DNA of 64,000 bases from assembly GCA_018817385.1 (NCBI GenBank), contig JAHIUA010000050.1, forward strand, positions 1 to 64,000. Reading direction: 5' to 3'. Shown here piece after piece: positions 46,206-56,448 of this stretch; within the stretch, counting starts at the first letter, position 1, and each line of letters starts with the position of its first letter. The position numbers and the translations under genes are program-made. Origin of the DNA: Pseudomonadota bacterium (GTDB lineage: Bacteria > Desulfobacterota > Desulfobulbia > Desulfobulbales > Desulfocapsaceae). The notes below the pieces were generated by a model, which worked only from the letters and a program-made list of their open reading frames with translations, did no database searches and was not told the DNA's origin.

Positions 46206-47150
46206 TTATTGAAGTTGAAGGATTTCCTGATATTCTTCAAGGGTAAATCCTGTATATTTGAGCAATCGCTTCGAAAAATTCCCTGAGGCTTTATCTTTGA
46301 TTAGAAACTCAGCGAGTTGTTTGTGTAAAGCCATGTCGTTAAGTCTGGATCCCCAGGCAAGTTGGCTCAATTCCGCCCTTGCTCGAAAAAGAGGTTTTAA
46401 ATTTTCTTTAAAAAATGTGTTTTCATAGAGACGGAAAATCATATTTAAGGCATCAGAAATGGATGCATCAGCCTGGTTCTGAGCAATTTCAAAATAGTTT
46501 CCGTTGCCTTTCAATGATGAATTTTGGGGAATGAGATAAAGATTTACGGCGTCGGCAGCCAGCTTTTTGGAACTAGGCATGACAATATGGTCATCCACCA
46601 CATCTACATAAGAAATGACATAAGGGATGGAGTGAGCGTCCATGCTATTTTGGACAATATTGGAAAAGCTCATGGCTTCATAGGTGAGTAGTATTTTTCC
46701 AATCAGATTCTGGTAGTTGTCAATACGATCATTTTTACGCCCAAAAATGAGTTCTGTGTTATCGATGAACGGTGTCATGTGAATAAGCTTTTGACGTTCT
46801 GGAGTAACAGTGAAAATATCGGCTGCTATATCAATTTTGTTATAAATATCCGGTGTCGCGATCAGATCGGTTTTAAGGAGAATTATATCATCTTTCTTCC
46901 AGTAATCGGCAAAACTCGGGATAATCACAATTTCGATTGTTAACTGGTGTGATGTGGCAAAATCATATATCATTTCATATAGCAAACCAGGATATTGGAG
47001 ACTGTTACTGGTATAGAGCATTTCGGAACTATCCCGGATGCCAACCCTTAAAGTGCCACTTTTTTGAATATCTGGCCAATCTCTTGCTTCTGCTGACTGG
47101 CTGAACAGGAGAGTAACAGCTAAGAGTAATTGAATAAGTCTTGTTATCAT
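46206..47150 (-). CDS. Periplasmic PBPb-type solute-binding protein linked to the cyclase
   Basis: A 314-residue extracellular solute-binding protein (SBP_3/PBPb-like). It has a signal peptide (MITRLIQLLLAVTLLFSQSAEA), then GTLRVGIRDSSEML, the usual first strand. VTPERQKLIHMTPFIDNTEL corresponds to the region where amino-acid-type PBPb proteins carry R(K)xxDFS/TxPY. The fold is recognisable but divergent. No transporter genes are adjacent; the only co-directional neighbour is the diguanylate cyclase. Ligand sensing that adjusts c-di-GMP is inferred. Confidence 0.82.
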   Translation of the reverse strand: MITRLIQLLLAVTLLFSQSAEARDWPDIQKSGTLRVGIRDSSEMLYTSNSLQYPGLLYEMIYDFATSHQLTIEIVIIPSFADYWKKDDIILLKTDLIATPDIYNKIDIAADIFTVTPERQKLIHMTPFIDNTELIFGRKNDRIDNYQNLIGKILLTYEAMSFSNIVQNSMDAHSIPYVISYVDVVDDHIVMPSSKKLAADAVNLYLIPQNSSLKGNGNYFEIAQNQADASISDALNMIFRLYENTFFKENLKPLFRARAELSQLAWGSRLNDMALHKQLAEFLIKDKASGNFSKRLLKYTGFTLEEYQEILQLQ

Positions 47151-48003
47151 CTTTTTTTCCTACGCTATTTTATTATACCAGTTGCTGGTTGATCATTTCG
47201 AGGGAGATTATACGGTCTGGTTCAGCTGGAGCCTTGCTCTTTTCAGACTTATCGCAAGTGCTGTGATCTGAAGGAGAAGGACGGTCGCTTCTCAGTGGGT
47301 GTCTGCTGCCCTGATTCCCCTTATGGGTTTTTATTTCTCTTACTCCTGTACGTCCTGTACGGGACTGAGGGCAGGTTGCTTCACTGCGAGTATGACTATT
47401 GAAACATTTACTGATAACGTCAGATGGCCTTCGCTAATCGTGTCGAACTGTTCAGGGGCAAGGAGTTTGCTCAGCTCAAAAAAAAAGAGTGATAAACGAT
47501 GCTCATGTCCACTCATGTCCATGGAATTACGTTGTATTTAGTGGATATGGGTGAATGGTTTTGTTCGAAGTTGCAGGGATGGGAAGACCGTTTTGATTCC
47601 TCTGCTATAGTATCTCATTTAGGGCTTGTTTTCCATAGCAAAAGGTAGGGGCAAGAGCTGAACTGGCCAAAATGGGTGCTCCTGTCTCTCTAACCTAATG
47701 TAAAAAATGACTTTTGTATTTTAAGGGGAGATGTTTTTGTTGTTGCCACCCTCCCCATATTTTTGAAAGGGCTTCAAACTTGTTCCTTATCACCTCTGCT
47801 ATAGGAAAAGCCCACTCTGAGTTGTTTGTCGCCCATTGACAGAGAGATGGGGAACCCGGTAAGAGCTGTGACTGTTGAGTCGGGTGGGTCGGAAAGGATG
47901 TCAGTCTGTCTTTTATGAAGGCAGGGGCTCCGGTCGTGCAAAAATAATAATTCAAAGAGTTCTTTACTTTCCAACTGGGCTTGAATATATCTGTTAATTA
48001 ATT
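47151..48003. other. Gene-free region of about 850 bp
   Basis: No credible gene. It ends at the TPP riboswitch of the thi operon. Confidence 0.45.
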
Positions 48004-48098
48004 GAGCTGGGGGTGTCCGTAAGCGTTTTCCGGACTGAGACGGATTGAGAAATCCAACCCTTTGAACCTGACGCAGTTTGTACTGCCGTAGGGAAGCT
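48004..48098 (+). promoter_or_regulatory. TPP riboswitch (THI element)
   Basis: Shows the invariant segments: GGGGGTGTCC at the 5' side, ACTGAGAC at 48034-48041, ACCCTTTGAACCTGA at 48057-48071 and a GTAGGGAAGC closing segment. AGCT at both ends closes P1. It binds thiamine pyrophosphate and controls thiGH through the terminator just downstream. Confidence 0.93.
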
Positions 48099-48122
48099 GT
48101 GAAATGGATGTTTTTCAATTTC

Positions 48123-48150
48123 AGCTTGCCTTCGGGCGAGCTTTTTTTTT
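48123..48150 (+). terminator. Riboswitch expression-platform terminator
   Basis: AGCTTGCC, loop TTCG, GGCGAGCT, then eight T. It lies 25 bp after the aptamer and about 210 bp before thiG, as expected for TPP-dependent premature termination. Confidence 0.88.
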
Positions 48151-48359
48151 GCCCGGAGTTCTATTTCCCATCTTCCTTTTTTAGGCCCTGTTGCCTGGGG
48201 TCCTCCCCGTTACCCCTGATAATAACGGGTTGTTTCTTCCTTAGACTCTGTATGGATGAACGTAAGGGGAAATTGTTTCCAGTGAAGAATTCAAACAAAC
48301 CGCATTCAAAGCCAAGGGTGTCTTTGAGATGTTGAAAATTTGTAGAGGAGAATGAGAAA
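48151..48359. other. Leader between riboswitch terminator and thiG
   Basis: About 200 bp with no thiS-like reading frame. A CCCGTTA/TAACGGG hairpin lies near 48207-48232. The leader ends in a GGAG ribosome-binding site before thiG. Confidence 0.5.
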
Positions 48360-49154
48360 ATGGATAATATAACTAAAGAAGATCTCTTGATTATCGGTGG
48401 CGTTGCGCTCAAGAGTCGCCTTTTCACGGGGACTGGGAAATATCCTTCGGATACCATGATCCCGGAGATCATTGAACGTTCCGGATCGCAGGTGATCACC
48501 GTGGCACTGCGGCGGGTAGACTTTGCCGCTGGCACGGAGAATGTCATGGACTATATCCCTCAATCGGTCCAGCTGTTACCCAACACCTCCGGCGCCCGGA
48601 CAGCCGACGAGGCCGTGCGCATTGCGCGCCTGGCCAAGGCCACTGGTTGCGGGAACTGGATCAAGATTGAGGTTATCTCCGATAACCGCTACCTGCTTCC
48701 GGACGGCTATGAAACGGTAAAAGCCACAGAGATCCTGGCAAACGAGGGTTTTGTGGTTTTACCCTACGTCAATGCAGATCTGATGGTGGCACGCAGCCTG
48801 GTGGCTGCGGGGGCCGCCGCTATCATGCCCCTGGGGGCCCCCATAGGCTCTAACCGCGGTCTGCGGACAGAGGAGATGATCCGAATCCTTATCGAGGAGA
48901 TTGCACTCCCTGTCATTGTTGATGCAGGCATCGGTAAACCGTCCGAGGCCTGTGCGGCTATGGAGATGGGGGCCGCCGCCTGTCTGGTTAATACTGCCAT
49001 TGCCAGCGCCGGTGACCCGGTCACCATGGCCGAGGCGTTCGGCTGGGCCGTCCGTGCTGGCAGGGCCGCATTCCTGTCGGGCACCGGGGCGACCCGTAAG
49101 ACAGCAGCGGCTTCGTCGCCTCTGACCGGTTTTCTCGGAGGAAGAAACCGATGA
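48360..49154 (+). CDS. thiG: Thiazole synthase
   Basis: Forms the thiazole phosphate ring of thiamine from deoxyxylulose phosphate, dehydroglycine and ThiS-thiocarboxylate. 264 residues, full length. [20 protein letters not shown] is the conserved N-terminus; the Schiff-base Lys lies in WIKIEVISD. The phosphate-binding regions are [18 protein letters not shown] and [19 protein letters not shown]. It is controlled by the upstream TPP riboswitch and overlaps thiH by four bases. thiS and thiF are not in this stretch. Confidence 0.97.
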   Translation: MDNITKEDLLIIGGVALKSRLFTGTGKYPSDTMIPEIIERSGSQVITVALRRVDFAAGTENVMDYIPQSVQLLPNTSGARTADEAVRIARLAKATGCGNWIKIEVISDNRYLLPDGYETVKATEILANEGFVVLPYVNADLMVARSLVAAGAAAIMPLGAPIGSNRGLRTEEMIRILIEEIALPVIVDAGIGKPSEACAAMEMGAAACLVNTAIASAGDPVTMAEAFGWAVRAGRAAFLSGTGATRKTAAASSPLTGFLGGRNR

Positions 49155-50275
49155 TGGACTTCTATGAATATTATAAGACCTGGCGTGATTTTCCGATCGC
49201 GGAGTATCTGCGATCGGTGAGCGAAAGTCGGGTGCTGGCAATCCTGCAAAAAGAGCGACTGAGCGGATATGATTTCCTTGCCTTGCTTTCTCCGGCTGCT
49301 GAAGGGCTCCTGGAGGATATGGCGCAGAAGTCTCACGATCTGACCATCCGTAATTTTGGCCGTTCGGTGCTGCTCTTTACCCCCATGTACCTCTCCAATT
49401 ACTGCTCGAACCGCTGCGTCTATTGTGGCTTCAATATTGACAACGCCATCACGCGCCATCATCTCTCTTATGCTGAGGTGGAGAGGGAGGCGCAGGAGAT
49501 TGCCAAGAGCGGGCTGAAACATATTCTCCTGCTCACCGGAGAGGACAAGGTCCGTGCCTCCATCGAATATCTTTGTCACTGTGTTCGTATTATCGAAAAA
49601 TACTTCACCGCCATCGGCATCGAGATCTATCCCCTCACAACCGAGGGGTACAGGACGCTGGTGGAAAACGGGGTGGACTCTCTGACCCTTTTTCAAGAGA
49701 CTTACAATGAAACGCTCTACGAAAAGCTGCATCCAGGAGGGCCCAAGCGTAATTATCGGTTCCGCCTCGCCGGTCCGGAAAGGGGCTGTGCTGCCGGCAT
49801 GCGGGCAGTCAATGTGGGGGGCCTGCTGGGGCTGGACGACTGGCGGCGAGAGGCCTTCTTTACCGGGCTGCACGCGGACTGGCTGCAGAATCGCTGGCCA
49901 GAGGTGGCCGTTGGCCTTTCCCTGCCACGAATGCGCCCCCACGCCGGGACGTTTCAGCCGGAATTTCCCATCTCCGACCGGCACCTGGTCCAGGTGATGA
50001 CGGCGCTTCGCCTCTTTCTGCCCCGTGCCGGGATTACCGTCTCAACACGGGAAGGGTCTCAGTTCCGGGATAATATCCTGCCACTGGGGGTAACGACCAT
50101 GTCTGCGGGTGCCAGCACGGCTGTGGGTGGCCACTCTCGAGAGGAGGCGGTTTCCACCAGCCAGTTCGATATCTCTGATGAAAGGAGTGTCCCGGAGATG
50201 GCCGAGGCCCTCAAGGCGTTTGGCTATCAGCCGATCTACAAGGACTGGCAGCTCATTGGCGGGTCCCTGTCCTGA
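49151..50275 (+). CDS. thiH: 2-iminoacetate synthase (tyrosine lyase, radical SAM)
   Basis: Cleaves tyrosine to dehydroglycine and p-cresol under anoxic conditions, supplying the glycine imine to ThiG. 374 residues, the normal length. The [4Fe-4S] motif is [10 protein letters not shown] (CxxxCxxC). [16 protein letters not shown] and [16 protein letters not shown] are typical ThiH segments. The start overlaps the thiG stop (ATGATGG). Use of ThiH rather than the oxygen-dependent glycine oxidase ThiO fits an anaerobe. Confidence 0.97.
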   Translation: MMDFYEYYKTWRDFPIAEYLRSVSESRVLAILQKERLSGYDFLALLSPAAEGLLEDMAQKSHDLTIRNFGRSVLLFTPMYLSNYCSNRCVYCGFNIDNAITRHHLSYAEVEREAQEIAKSGLKHILLLTGEDKVRASIEYLCHCVRIIEKYFTAIGIEIYPLTTEGYRTLVENGVDSLTLFQETYNETLYEKLHPGGPKRNYRFRLAGPERGCAAGMRAVNVGGLLGLDDWRREAFFTGLHADWLQNRWPEVAVGLSLPRMRPHAGTFQPEFPISDRHLVQVMTALRLFLPRAGITVSTREGSQFRDNILPLGVTTMSAGASTAVGGHSREEAVSTSQFDISDERSVPEMAEALKAFGYQPIYKDWQLIGGSLS

Positions 50276-50457
50276 ACGCCTGCGAATGGTCGGTTTTACT
50301 GGGTTGTTGGTGACTGAAGCCGCTCTTTGTCGAATTGTCAACAGTGCGGTTTTCGGATGGTCCAGAAACCGGCCTTTCTCGATGTTAGCTGGGGGATCGT
50401 ATTGGAAGTGATACTAAGGGGAAAGTGAATTCCTTCCCCTTTTCCCTGTTTCTCCAC

Positions 50458-50730
50458 CTAATCCCTCTTATGACAAAAGAGGCAGCGGTACTTTGGCGGA
50501 TGGTTTTCTGGCAGGGGAGAGACTCCTTTCTCAAAATGGCAGTCTTGACAGAAGGCTTCCGCCTCTTTTTTCTTCATGTCTGCAAAGCGGTTGTGGTCTT
50601 CATCTTGAGGAAGTCTGGCCGTGGTTTCTTCCGGGGCGTTAAGCAGAAAGGTGAGAATGGCAGCAGATACGAGCAGAAAGGCGATATTTATAAGGATGGT
50701 TTTTGTTTTTTTTGGGGTGGAGAGGGCCAT
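50458..50730 (-). CDS. Small membrane-anchored two-heme c-type cytochrome
   Basis: A 90-residue protein with one N-terminal membrane helix (ILINIAFLLVSAAILTFLL) and a short periplasmic part holding two CXXCH motifs, CQDCH and CLFCH, each able to bind one heme c. NHPPKYRCLFCHKRD ends the chain. Its role is probably electron transfer at the outer face of the inner membrane. The partner is unknown. The start ATG 50730 has no strong ribosome-binding site. It stands between thiH (convergent) and the geranylgeranyl-reductase-like gene. Confidence 0.78.
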   Translation of the reverse strand: MALSTPKKTKTILINIAFLLVSAAILTFLLNAPEETTARLPQDEDHNRFADMKKKEAEAFCQDCHFEKGVSPLPENHPPKYRCLFCHKRD

Positions 50731-50827
50731 GAGTGTACCGTTATGTTAGATTGTGAGACGCGTCAGGTGGGTACCTGAGCACTACAGGAGAGCTTCGTGA
50801 AAACTTGGCTGAGCATCTGTCCGATAT

Positions 50828-51859
50828 CTAGACCGCCATTTCAAGTTTATTGAACTTGATCATACCTGATCGCAGGCCCAGTGTCATCAGTTCTGCTAAG
50901 AGAGAGTTAAGGAATCCGTTTTTTCCACTCAGTCGGACCATTCGCTTGTGTTGGTCATGCCTTTCTATGAGTGCAGCCATGATCGTGTTGCAGTGCTCCG
51001 GGTTGATAATGGTCAGGGCGGCCTGTTCGCCGGAGACGATGGCCGGGTAGATTCCCTCGCCGGTGAGACCGGAGGCCAGGCCGGCGGCATCACCGATGAG
51101 AAAGGTGTGGCCAAAGTTCCATCCTTGAAAATCATAGTTGATGTATTCGGCCCGAGCCTGTTGATTATCCAACTGAAATCCCTGTCTGCCAGCCCAGCTC
51201 AGAAGGCTTGTCTGTAACTGAGTTGGTCCCATGGTTTCTTTGTCGGCGTAGGCGCCGATGGAGACAGTGTCAGAGTGTGGAAAGATCCATGCATATCCGT
51301 TGCCAAAGAGGCTGTTGTTCAAGTGCCATTCCATTTCTTTCACATTGCCGGGTATCTGGTAGTTAATTCCGATCCCTAAGCGTTTGCTTTTCAGCCCCAG
51401 GTGTCTTCTGACCAGGGAGCTTGAACCGTCCGCCCCCACCAGATAATCAAAAGAAATCTCTTCCTTTTCGCCGCTGATCCTGTCCTGAACGATTACCGTC
51501 CTCTTTTGGATTGTGCGCACTATGGTTCCGATTCGTATGATCGCTCCTGCTGCCATTGCCTGCCGTGCCATCTGCTGCCCAAGCTTTTCACGGTTCACAG
51601 TGGCGATGATGGGTGTCTGTTCGTCAATGCGCACTTTTTGCCAGGGGGTACAAATGTGCTGGGTTGGGAATGACTTTTCGGCCAGTTCCTGAGGAACCCG
51701 ACTGATCAGACCACTCCAGGTTATCCCTCCTGCACAGACTTTAGGGCCGATGACCTTTTTGCGTTCCACGACGAGACACGCACTTCCTTTTTCAGCAAGA
51801 ATTCGGGCACAGGCAAGGCCTCCCGGTCCGGCACCTATTATCAGTGTATGAACGTGCAT
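50828..51859 (-). CDS. Geranylgeranyl reductase-family FAD oxidoreductase
   Basis: A 343-residue flavoprotein. The FAD-binding start is TLIIGAGPGGLACARILAEK (GxGxxG). VCAGGITWSGL is the family's substrate-region signature, DYLVGADGSSSLVRRHLGL is the DG motif and FLIGDAAGLASGLTGEGIYP the GD motif. Related enzymes saturate isoprenoid chains of lipids or quinones; the substrate here is unknown. Its first 16 bases overlap a divergent frame at 51844. Confidence 0.9.
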   Translation of the reverse strand: MHVHTLIIGAGPGGLACARILAEKGSACLVVERKKVIGPKVCAGGITWSGLISRVPQELAEKSFPTQHICTPWQKVRIDEQTPIIATVNREKLGQQMARQAMAAGAIIRIGTIVRTIQKRTVIVQDRISGEKEEISFDYLVGADGSSSLVRRHLGLKSKRLGIGINYQIPGNVKEMEWHLNNSLFGNGYAWIFPHSDTVSIGAYADKETMGPTQLQTSLLSWAGRQGFQLDNQQARAEYINYDFQGWNFGHTFLIGDAAGLASGLTGEGIYPAIVSGEQAALTIINPEHCNTIMAALIERHDQHKRMVRLSGKNGFLNSLLAELMTLGLRSGMIKFNKLEMAV

Positions 51860-51891
51860 ATGGTTTTTGTTTTTGCTGTATCCATGCTATA

Positions 51892-52554
51892 GTGAAATGG
51901 AAAGATGAACTAGAGAGTATTTTTCGATATCTGTCAGATGAAGTTTTTGTTCTGGACCATCCCGAATTCGTCAAGTTAAGCGTCGTTAAAAGGGGGGGAG
52001 CCAATGATGACCTGGAAGACTACAAGGAGCATGGTGTGAAAACAGGATCAATGTTTGATCCAGGAGCAGCAGTGGGCGGACAATCACAACTGATTACCGA
52101 TGATTTTGTCGAGTCCCTGATGGAGCTTGGTTCGTTTTTCATGCCTCCAACCATTATTGCTACACCCGTTGATTATATCAATGACTGGCGTAAGGCCAGA
52201 GCGTTGCAGACCAACATTTTTTTGGCTGAAATATGTTCTCAGCAGATCTTGGAATGTGAAAACAGGCTGTCAGTCACTTTCAGCGGAGTGATCCTTGAAG
52301 GCTTTAAACAACCGCGTGAGTTCACTTTTTTTTTCTCGCACAATTATTCGCGGGCAAAAATATTTCCCGATCGTAATACCCTGCAGACATTTCAACTCAG
52401 TGAGTTCCTTCGCTTCGAATACCCTGAAATTTCATTGGTGATAACCGATACCCTGTTCAGCCTCCAATTTGCTGATTTCACTTCCTCCAAGAAAGGACCA
52501 AAATCTTTTCTCAACGGCAACGGCTATCTCCTCTTTGGTGATGAACATCACTGA
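51892..52554 (+). CDS. Hypothetical protein
   Basis: Not recognised. About 220 residues if GTG 51892 is used; the frame is open from ATG 51844, which would overlap the divergent reductase gene. The protein looks natural: mixed alpha/beta, no signal peptide or membrane helix, two cysteines close together in AEICSQQILECENRLS, and an aromatic-rich segment FTFFFSHNYSRAKIFPD. No ribosome-binding site clearly decides the start. It is convergent with sdhB. Confidence 0.55.
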   Translation: MKWKDELESIFRYLSDEVFVLDHPEFVKLSVVKRGGANDDLEDYKEHGVKTGSMFDPGAAVGGQSQLITDDFVESLMELGSFFMPPTIIATPVDYINDWRKARALQTNIFLAEICSQQILECENRLSVTFSGVILEGFKQPREFTFFFSHNYSRAKIFPDRNTLQTFQLSEFLRFEYPEISLVITDTLFSLQFADFTSSKKGPKSFLNGNGYLLFGDEHH

Positions 52555-52614
52555 TGGCGTTGCCGACAAGTGCAAGACCTGGAAATCTCTTCATCCTGCA
52601 ACCTGATTTTTCCC

Positions 52615-53367
52615 TTATCCCAAAAAAGAGGCCTTCACAAATTCCCGGTTCATCCTGGCAATATTGCTGATGGAGATGCCTTTGGGACAAACTGCCTCGC
52701 ATTCCCGCTCATTGGTACAGTTGCCGAACCCTTCGCTATCCATGGTTGTCACCATTGCAAGTGCCCGTTCCCTGCGTTCGGGCTGGCCTTGGGGGAGGAG
52801 GCAGAGCTGGGATATTTTGGCGCCGGTGAAGAGCATGGCTGCACCATTGGGACAGCTGGCAACACAGGCACCGCAGCCGATGCAGGCGGCAGCGTCCATG
52901 GCCAGCTCGGCAGTGGCTGAGGGAATAGGCGTACTGTTTCCATCAGGTGTGCCCCCGGTATTGACGGATACATAGCCACCTGCCTGGATGATCCTGTCCA
53001 GAGCGCTGCGATCGACCATGAGGTCTTTGCGGACAGGAAAGGCACGGGAACGGAAAGGCTCGATAACCAGGGTGTCGCCGCTTGCAAAATGGCGCATATG
53101 GAGCTGGCAGAGGGTCGTTCCGGGTTCGGGACCATGGGCAATGCCATTGACTACAGCCCCGCAGGTGCCGCAGATTCCTTCCCGGCAGTCATGGTCAAAT
53201 GCCACCGGCTCTTTCCCTTCCCTGGTCAGCTTTTCATTGAGTACGTCTAGCATCTCCAGAAATGACATGTCAGTGGAGATGCTCTTCAGAGTGTAATTTT
53301 CAAATTGGCCTGCAGTAATAGTGTCTTTCTGGCGCCAGATTTCGAGTTCAAGGTCAATGGTCTTCAT
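52615..53367 (-). CDS. sdhB: Succinate dehydrogenase/fumarate reductase iron-sulfur subunit
   Basis: A 250-residue electron-transfer subunit. The [2Fe-2S] ligands are in [15 protein letters not shown] plus a later Cys. The [4Fe-4S]/[3Fe-4S] ligands are in [15 protein letters not shown] and [10 protein letters not shown]. It passes electrons between SdhA FAD and the SdhC heme/quinone site. It is the last gene of the minus-strand operon, 117 bp after sdhA. Confidence 0.95.
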   Translation of the reverse strand: MKTIDLELEIWRQKDTITAGQFENYTLKSISTDMSFLEMLDVLNEKLTREGKEPVAFDHDCREGICGTCGAVVNGIAHGPEPGTTLCQLHMRHFASGDTLVIEPFRSRAFPVRKDLMVDRSALDRIIQAGGYVSVNTGGTPDGNSTPIPSATAELAMDAAACIGCGACVASCPNGAAMLFTGAKISQLCLLPQGQPERRERALAMVTTMDSEGFGNCTNERECEAVCPKGISISNIARMNREFVKASFLG

Positions 53368-53484
53368 GGGTTTCTGTAGTGTTCAGTGATTGTCGCTGCC
53401 GGCATAACAGGCATAAATGAGTCAGCTGGGGACTGAATGCAGGGTATTGCAGACTCCGATTACATCCCCTTGCATAGCGTACTG

Positions 53485-55413
53485 TTACTTATAGCTCCGC
53501 TGGCTTGGTGTCACCTCTGTAAAGGTCAGCGGTTCCTTGTGGAGTTGCGGCTGCTTGCCTTCTCCCTGGTGTTCCCAGACTGAAACATAACTGTAATTGG
53601 CATCGTCGCGTTTTGCTTCATGTTCTTCTGTCTGGCTCTCTTCCCGCAGGTGACAGCCACAGGATTCTTCTCGAGCCAGGGCGTCGTGGATCAGGATTTC
53701 GGCAAATTCCAGGAAATCGGCAACCCTGCCTGCTCGTTCCAGGGACTGGTTCAGTTCGTTTCCCGATCCAGGAATATAGACCTTCTTCCAGAATTTTTCC
53801 TGTATGGCGGGCAGTGCCGCCAGGGCCTTTTCCAGTCCTTCTTTGTTCCTGGCCATACCACAGTGGTCCCAGAGCAGGAGTCCCAGCTCTTTGTGTATCT
53901 CGTCTACGGTAAATTTGCCCTCGGGGCCGCCTTCGCTGCTGCGCAGAAGCTTGAGAATACGGTCATGGACCTTCTTTTGTGACTCTAAAAATTGGGGATG
54001 ATCTGTATTGACACTTTTGAGATCGGAGGAGCCGAGGTATCCGGCAATGGAGTTGGCAATGATGAAGTAGCCGTCGGCCAGTCCCTGCATCAGGGCGCTG
54101 GCCCCGAGACGGTTTGCCCCGTGGTCAGAGAAGTTGCATTCACCGATGGCAAAGAGCCCGGGAATGGTAGTCATGAGATTGTAATCCACCCACAGTCCGC
54201 CCATGGTGTAATGAACGGCCGGATAGATCATCATCGGTTCGTGGAGCGGGTTTGAGTCGGTGATCTTTTCATACATCTGAAAAAGGTTGCCGTATTTCTT
54301 GAGGATGTTCGCCTCTCCGTCGCGGCGGATGGCCTCTGCAAAATCGAGATAGACGGCAAGACTGGTGGACCCCACGCCCTTTCCTGCATCGCACTGTTCT
54401 TTGGCATTGCGCGAGGCCACATCCCGTGGCACCAGATTACCAAAACTGGGATACTTGTTTTCCAGGTAGTAGTCGCGTTCTGCTTCCGGGATGGAGGCAG
54501 GCCTGCGTTTGTCTCCAGGGGTTTTGGGCACCCAGACCCGGCCGTCATTGCGCAGAGACTCACTCATCAGTGTCAGTTTTGACTGGTAATCACCGTGTAC
54601 AGGGATACAGGTGGGATGGATCTGCACGTAACAGGGGTTGGCAAAGCCGGCTCCCAACTTGTGGGCTCGCCAGGCTGCCGTGACATTGGAGGCCATGGCG
54701 TTGGTGGAGAGGAAGTAGGCATTGCCGTAGCCGCCGGTGGCCAGAATCACCGCGTCGGCGGTAAGGGTTTCCAGCTTGCCACTGATGATGTCGCGGCTAA
54801 TAATGCCCCTGGCTCGGCCATCGATCAAGACCAGTTCCATCATCTCCTTGCGCGGCAGCATGGTGATCTTGCCACTCTTGATCTGTCGGGAGAGGGCGGA
54901 GTAGGCACCAAGAAGGAGCTGTTGTCCGGTCTGGCCTCTGGCGTAAAAGGTTCGCGATACCTGAGCTCCGCCAAAGGAGCGATTGGCAAGGGTTCCGCCA
55001 TATTCCCTGGCAAAGGGGACTCCCTGGGCAACGCACTGATCAATGATGTTGTTACTGACCTGGGCCAGGCGATAGACATTGGCTTCACGGGAGCGAAAGT
55101 CTCCGCCCTTGATGGTGTCGTAGAAGAGGCGGTGAATAGAATCACCGTCGTTCTGGTAGTTCTTTGCCGCATTGATTCCGCCCTGGGCCGCAATGGAGTG
55201 GGCGCGTCGGGGGCTGTCCTGGATGCAGATAGAGGTGACCTGGTATCCCTGTTCAGCAAGGGTCGCCGAAGCAGAGGCCCCGGCAAGACCGGTGCCGACT
55301 ACGATAATTTTGAATTTGCGCCGGTTGGCAGGGTTGACCAGTTTACTGGCAAAACAGTGATTGTCCCATTTTTCAGCAAGAGGGCCGGTGGGGACACGGG
55401 AGTTGAGTTCCAT
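53485..55413 (-). CDS. sdhA: Succinate dehydrogenase/fumarate reductase flavoprotein subunit
   Basis: A 642-residue catalytic subunit. The FAD dinucleotide motif is [20 protein letters not shown], and the FAD-linking His lies in [16 protein letters not shown]. The active-site region includes [11 protein letters not shown], and [12 protein letters not shown] is the conserved His/Arg segment. The length and the b558-type SdhC partner match the Bacillus/epsilon-type complex, which can run as succinate dehydrogenase or fumarate reductase. It starts two bases after the VOC gene stop. Confidence 0.96.
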   Translation of the reverse strand: MELNSRVPTGPLAEKWDNHCFASKLVNPANRRKFKIIVVGTGLAGASASATLAEQGYQVTSICIQDSPRRAHSIAAQGGINAAKNYQNDGDSIHRLFYDTIKGGDFRSREANVYRLAQVSNNIIDQCVAQGVPFAREYGGTLANRSFGGAQVSRTFYARGQTGQQLLLGAYSALSRQIKSGKITMLPRKEMMELVLIDGRARGIISRDIISGKLETLTADAVILATGGYGNAYFLSTNAMASNVTAAWRAHKLGAGFANPCYVQIHPTCIPVHGDYQSKLTLMSESLRNDGRVWVPKTPGDKRRPASIPEAERDYYLENKYPSFGNLVPRDVASRNAKEQCDAGKGVGSTSLAVYLDFAEAIRRDGEANILKKYGNLFQMYEKITDSNPLHEPMMIYPAVHYTMGGLWVDYNLMTTIPGLFAIGECNFSDHGANRLGASALMQGLADGYFIIANSIAGYLGSSDLKSVNTDHPQFLESQKKVHDRILKLLRSSEGGPEGKFTVDEIHKELGLLLWDHCGMARNKEGLEKALAALPAIQEKFWKKVYIPGSGNELNQSLERAGRVADFLEFAEILIHDALAREESCGCHLREESQTEEHEAKRDDANYSYVSVWEHQGEGKQPQLHKEPLTFTEVTPSQRSYK

Positions 55414-55415
55414 GA

Positions 55416-55808
55416 TTATACCTTGTCGATCTGATGAGCAATCTCGATGAGATTGCCGTCTGGGTCATTAATATAGATTGAATGAAGTTTGCTTGCCGCG
55501 CCACTGCGAACAACTGGGCCGAGGACGACTGAAATGCTCAGGTGCTGCAGAGTGTTCAGGATGTCCTGCATAGGGGGATCGCTGGGGAGACAGAAGTCGG
55601 CTGTCCTGCAATGCGGCTGGGCGGCCTTCGGGCTTGCTGCTTCCTCGGTGGTGTGAAGGTTTATTTTCTGGGAGCCGAAAAAAAGGGCGGAACGACCGGG
55701 AGAAAACTCGCGATGTTGCATGCTCAAGCAAGTATAAAACTGCACGGTCTTTTCCTTGTCACTTACGGAAAGCACCAGGTGATCAAGTGCTGTCAGACGA
55801 AGAGCCAT
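55416..55808 (-). CDS. VOC-family (glyoxalase/dioxygenase fold) protein inside the sdh operon
   Basis: A 130-residue single VOC domain. [20 protein letters not shown] has the first metal-site His, and [20 protein letters not shown] the last strand with the Glu; a central His lies in [10 protein letters not shown]. It resembles the small glyoxalase-like proteins sometimes called virulence proteins. ATG 55808 is preferred; an in-frame TTG six codons earlier would overlap sdhC. It sits one base after the sdhC stop and two bases before sdhA, so it must be co-expressed with the complex. The reason is unknown. Confidence 0.87.
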   Translation of the reverse strand: MALRLTALDHLVLSVSDKEKTVQFYTCLSMQHREFSPGRSALFFGSQKINLHTTEEAASPKAAQPHCRTADFCLPSDPPMQDILNTLQHLSISVVLGPVVRSGAASKLHSIYINDPDGNLIEIAHQIDKV

Positions 55809-55809
55809 C

Positions 55810-56448
55810 TCAGCGTCCTGTTCCAAAAAAGAAGAGCAGGGGAATGGAAGTGAAGAGAATCAGGAAAAAGGCTGGGACAATGTAGGTCAGGCGGTGAATG
55901 AGCAGCGTGTAACGGGGATGGTTGGCCCCCATGGTCTGGAGCATGGACCAGAAACCGTGGCTCAGGTGCAGGGCCAGAACCAGAAAGGAGAATATATAGA
56001 AAGAGGAGTAGAAAAACGAGCTGAAGAGGGTAGCGATAGTCTCTCCGATTCTTCCATGATCGCCAAAGGAGACAGCCGCGGTGTGGATCAAGGCAAAGAG
56101 GAGGATAAAGAGTCCGCTGTAGATCATGGTCATGGAGGCCCAGGGGGTTTTTATGGCCCTTGTCTTGACCCTGTAGCCCTGTGGCCTGGCCTTGCGGTTC
56201 TGGAAAAAAAGCAGGGTGCCGGTCGTCGCGTGTACAGCAAAGACGAGAAACAGGCCTGTGCTGAAGACAGAGACGATCAGGGGATGACTGTGCAACTGGT
56301 CCGCATAGGCCTGGAAGAGGGAGACACTGGAAAAAAGTGTGGCATTGCCTGCCGCATGACTGCAGAGAAAGAGGAACAGGCAGAGACCAGTGCCGGCCAT
56401 GATCGATTTTTTACCGATAGAGGACTTGAGAAAGTTTACAAACCACAT
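55810..56448 (-). CDS. sdhC: Succinate dehydrogenase cytochrome b558 subunit
   Basis: A 212-residue inner-membrane anchor with five helices and heme-ligating histidines, for example in LFLCSHAAGNATLF, VFAVHATTGTLLFFQNRKAR, LFALIHTAAVSFG and LALHLSHGFWSMLQTMG. This is the single-polypeptide diheme b558 type. It is the first gene of sdhC-VOC-sdhA-sdhB and links the complex to the quinone pool. Confidence 0.94.
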   Translation of the reverse strand: MWFVNFLKSSIGKKSIMAGTGLCLFLFLCSHAAGNATLFSSVSLFQAYADQLHSHPLIVSVFSTGLFLVFAVHATTGTLLFFQNRKARPQGYRVKTRAIKTPWASMTMIYSGLFILLFALIHTAAVSFGDHGRIGETIATLFSSFFYSSFYIFSFLVLALHLSHGFWSMLQTMGANHPRYTLLIHRLTYIVPAFFLILFTSIPLLFFFGTGR

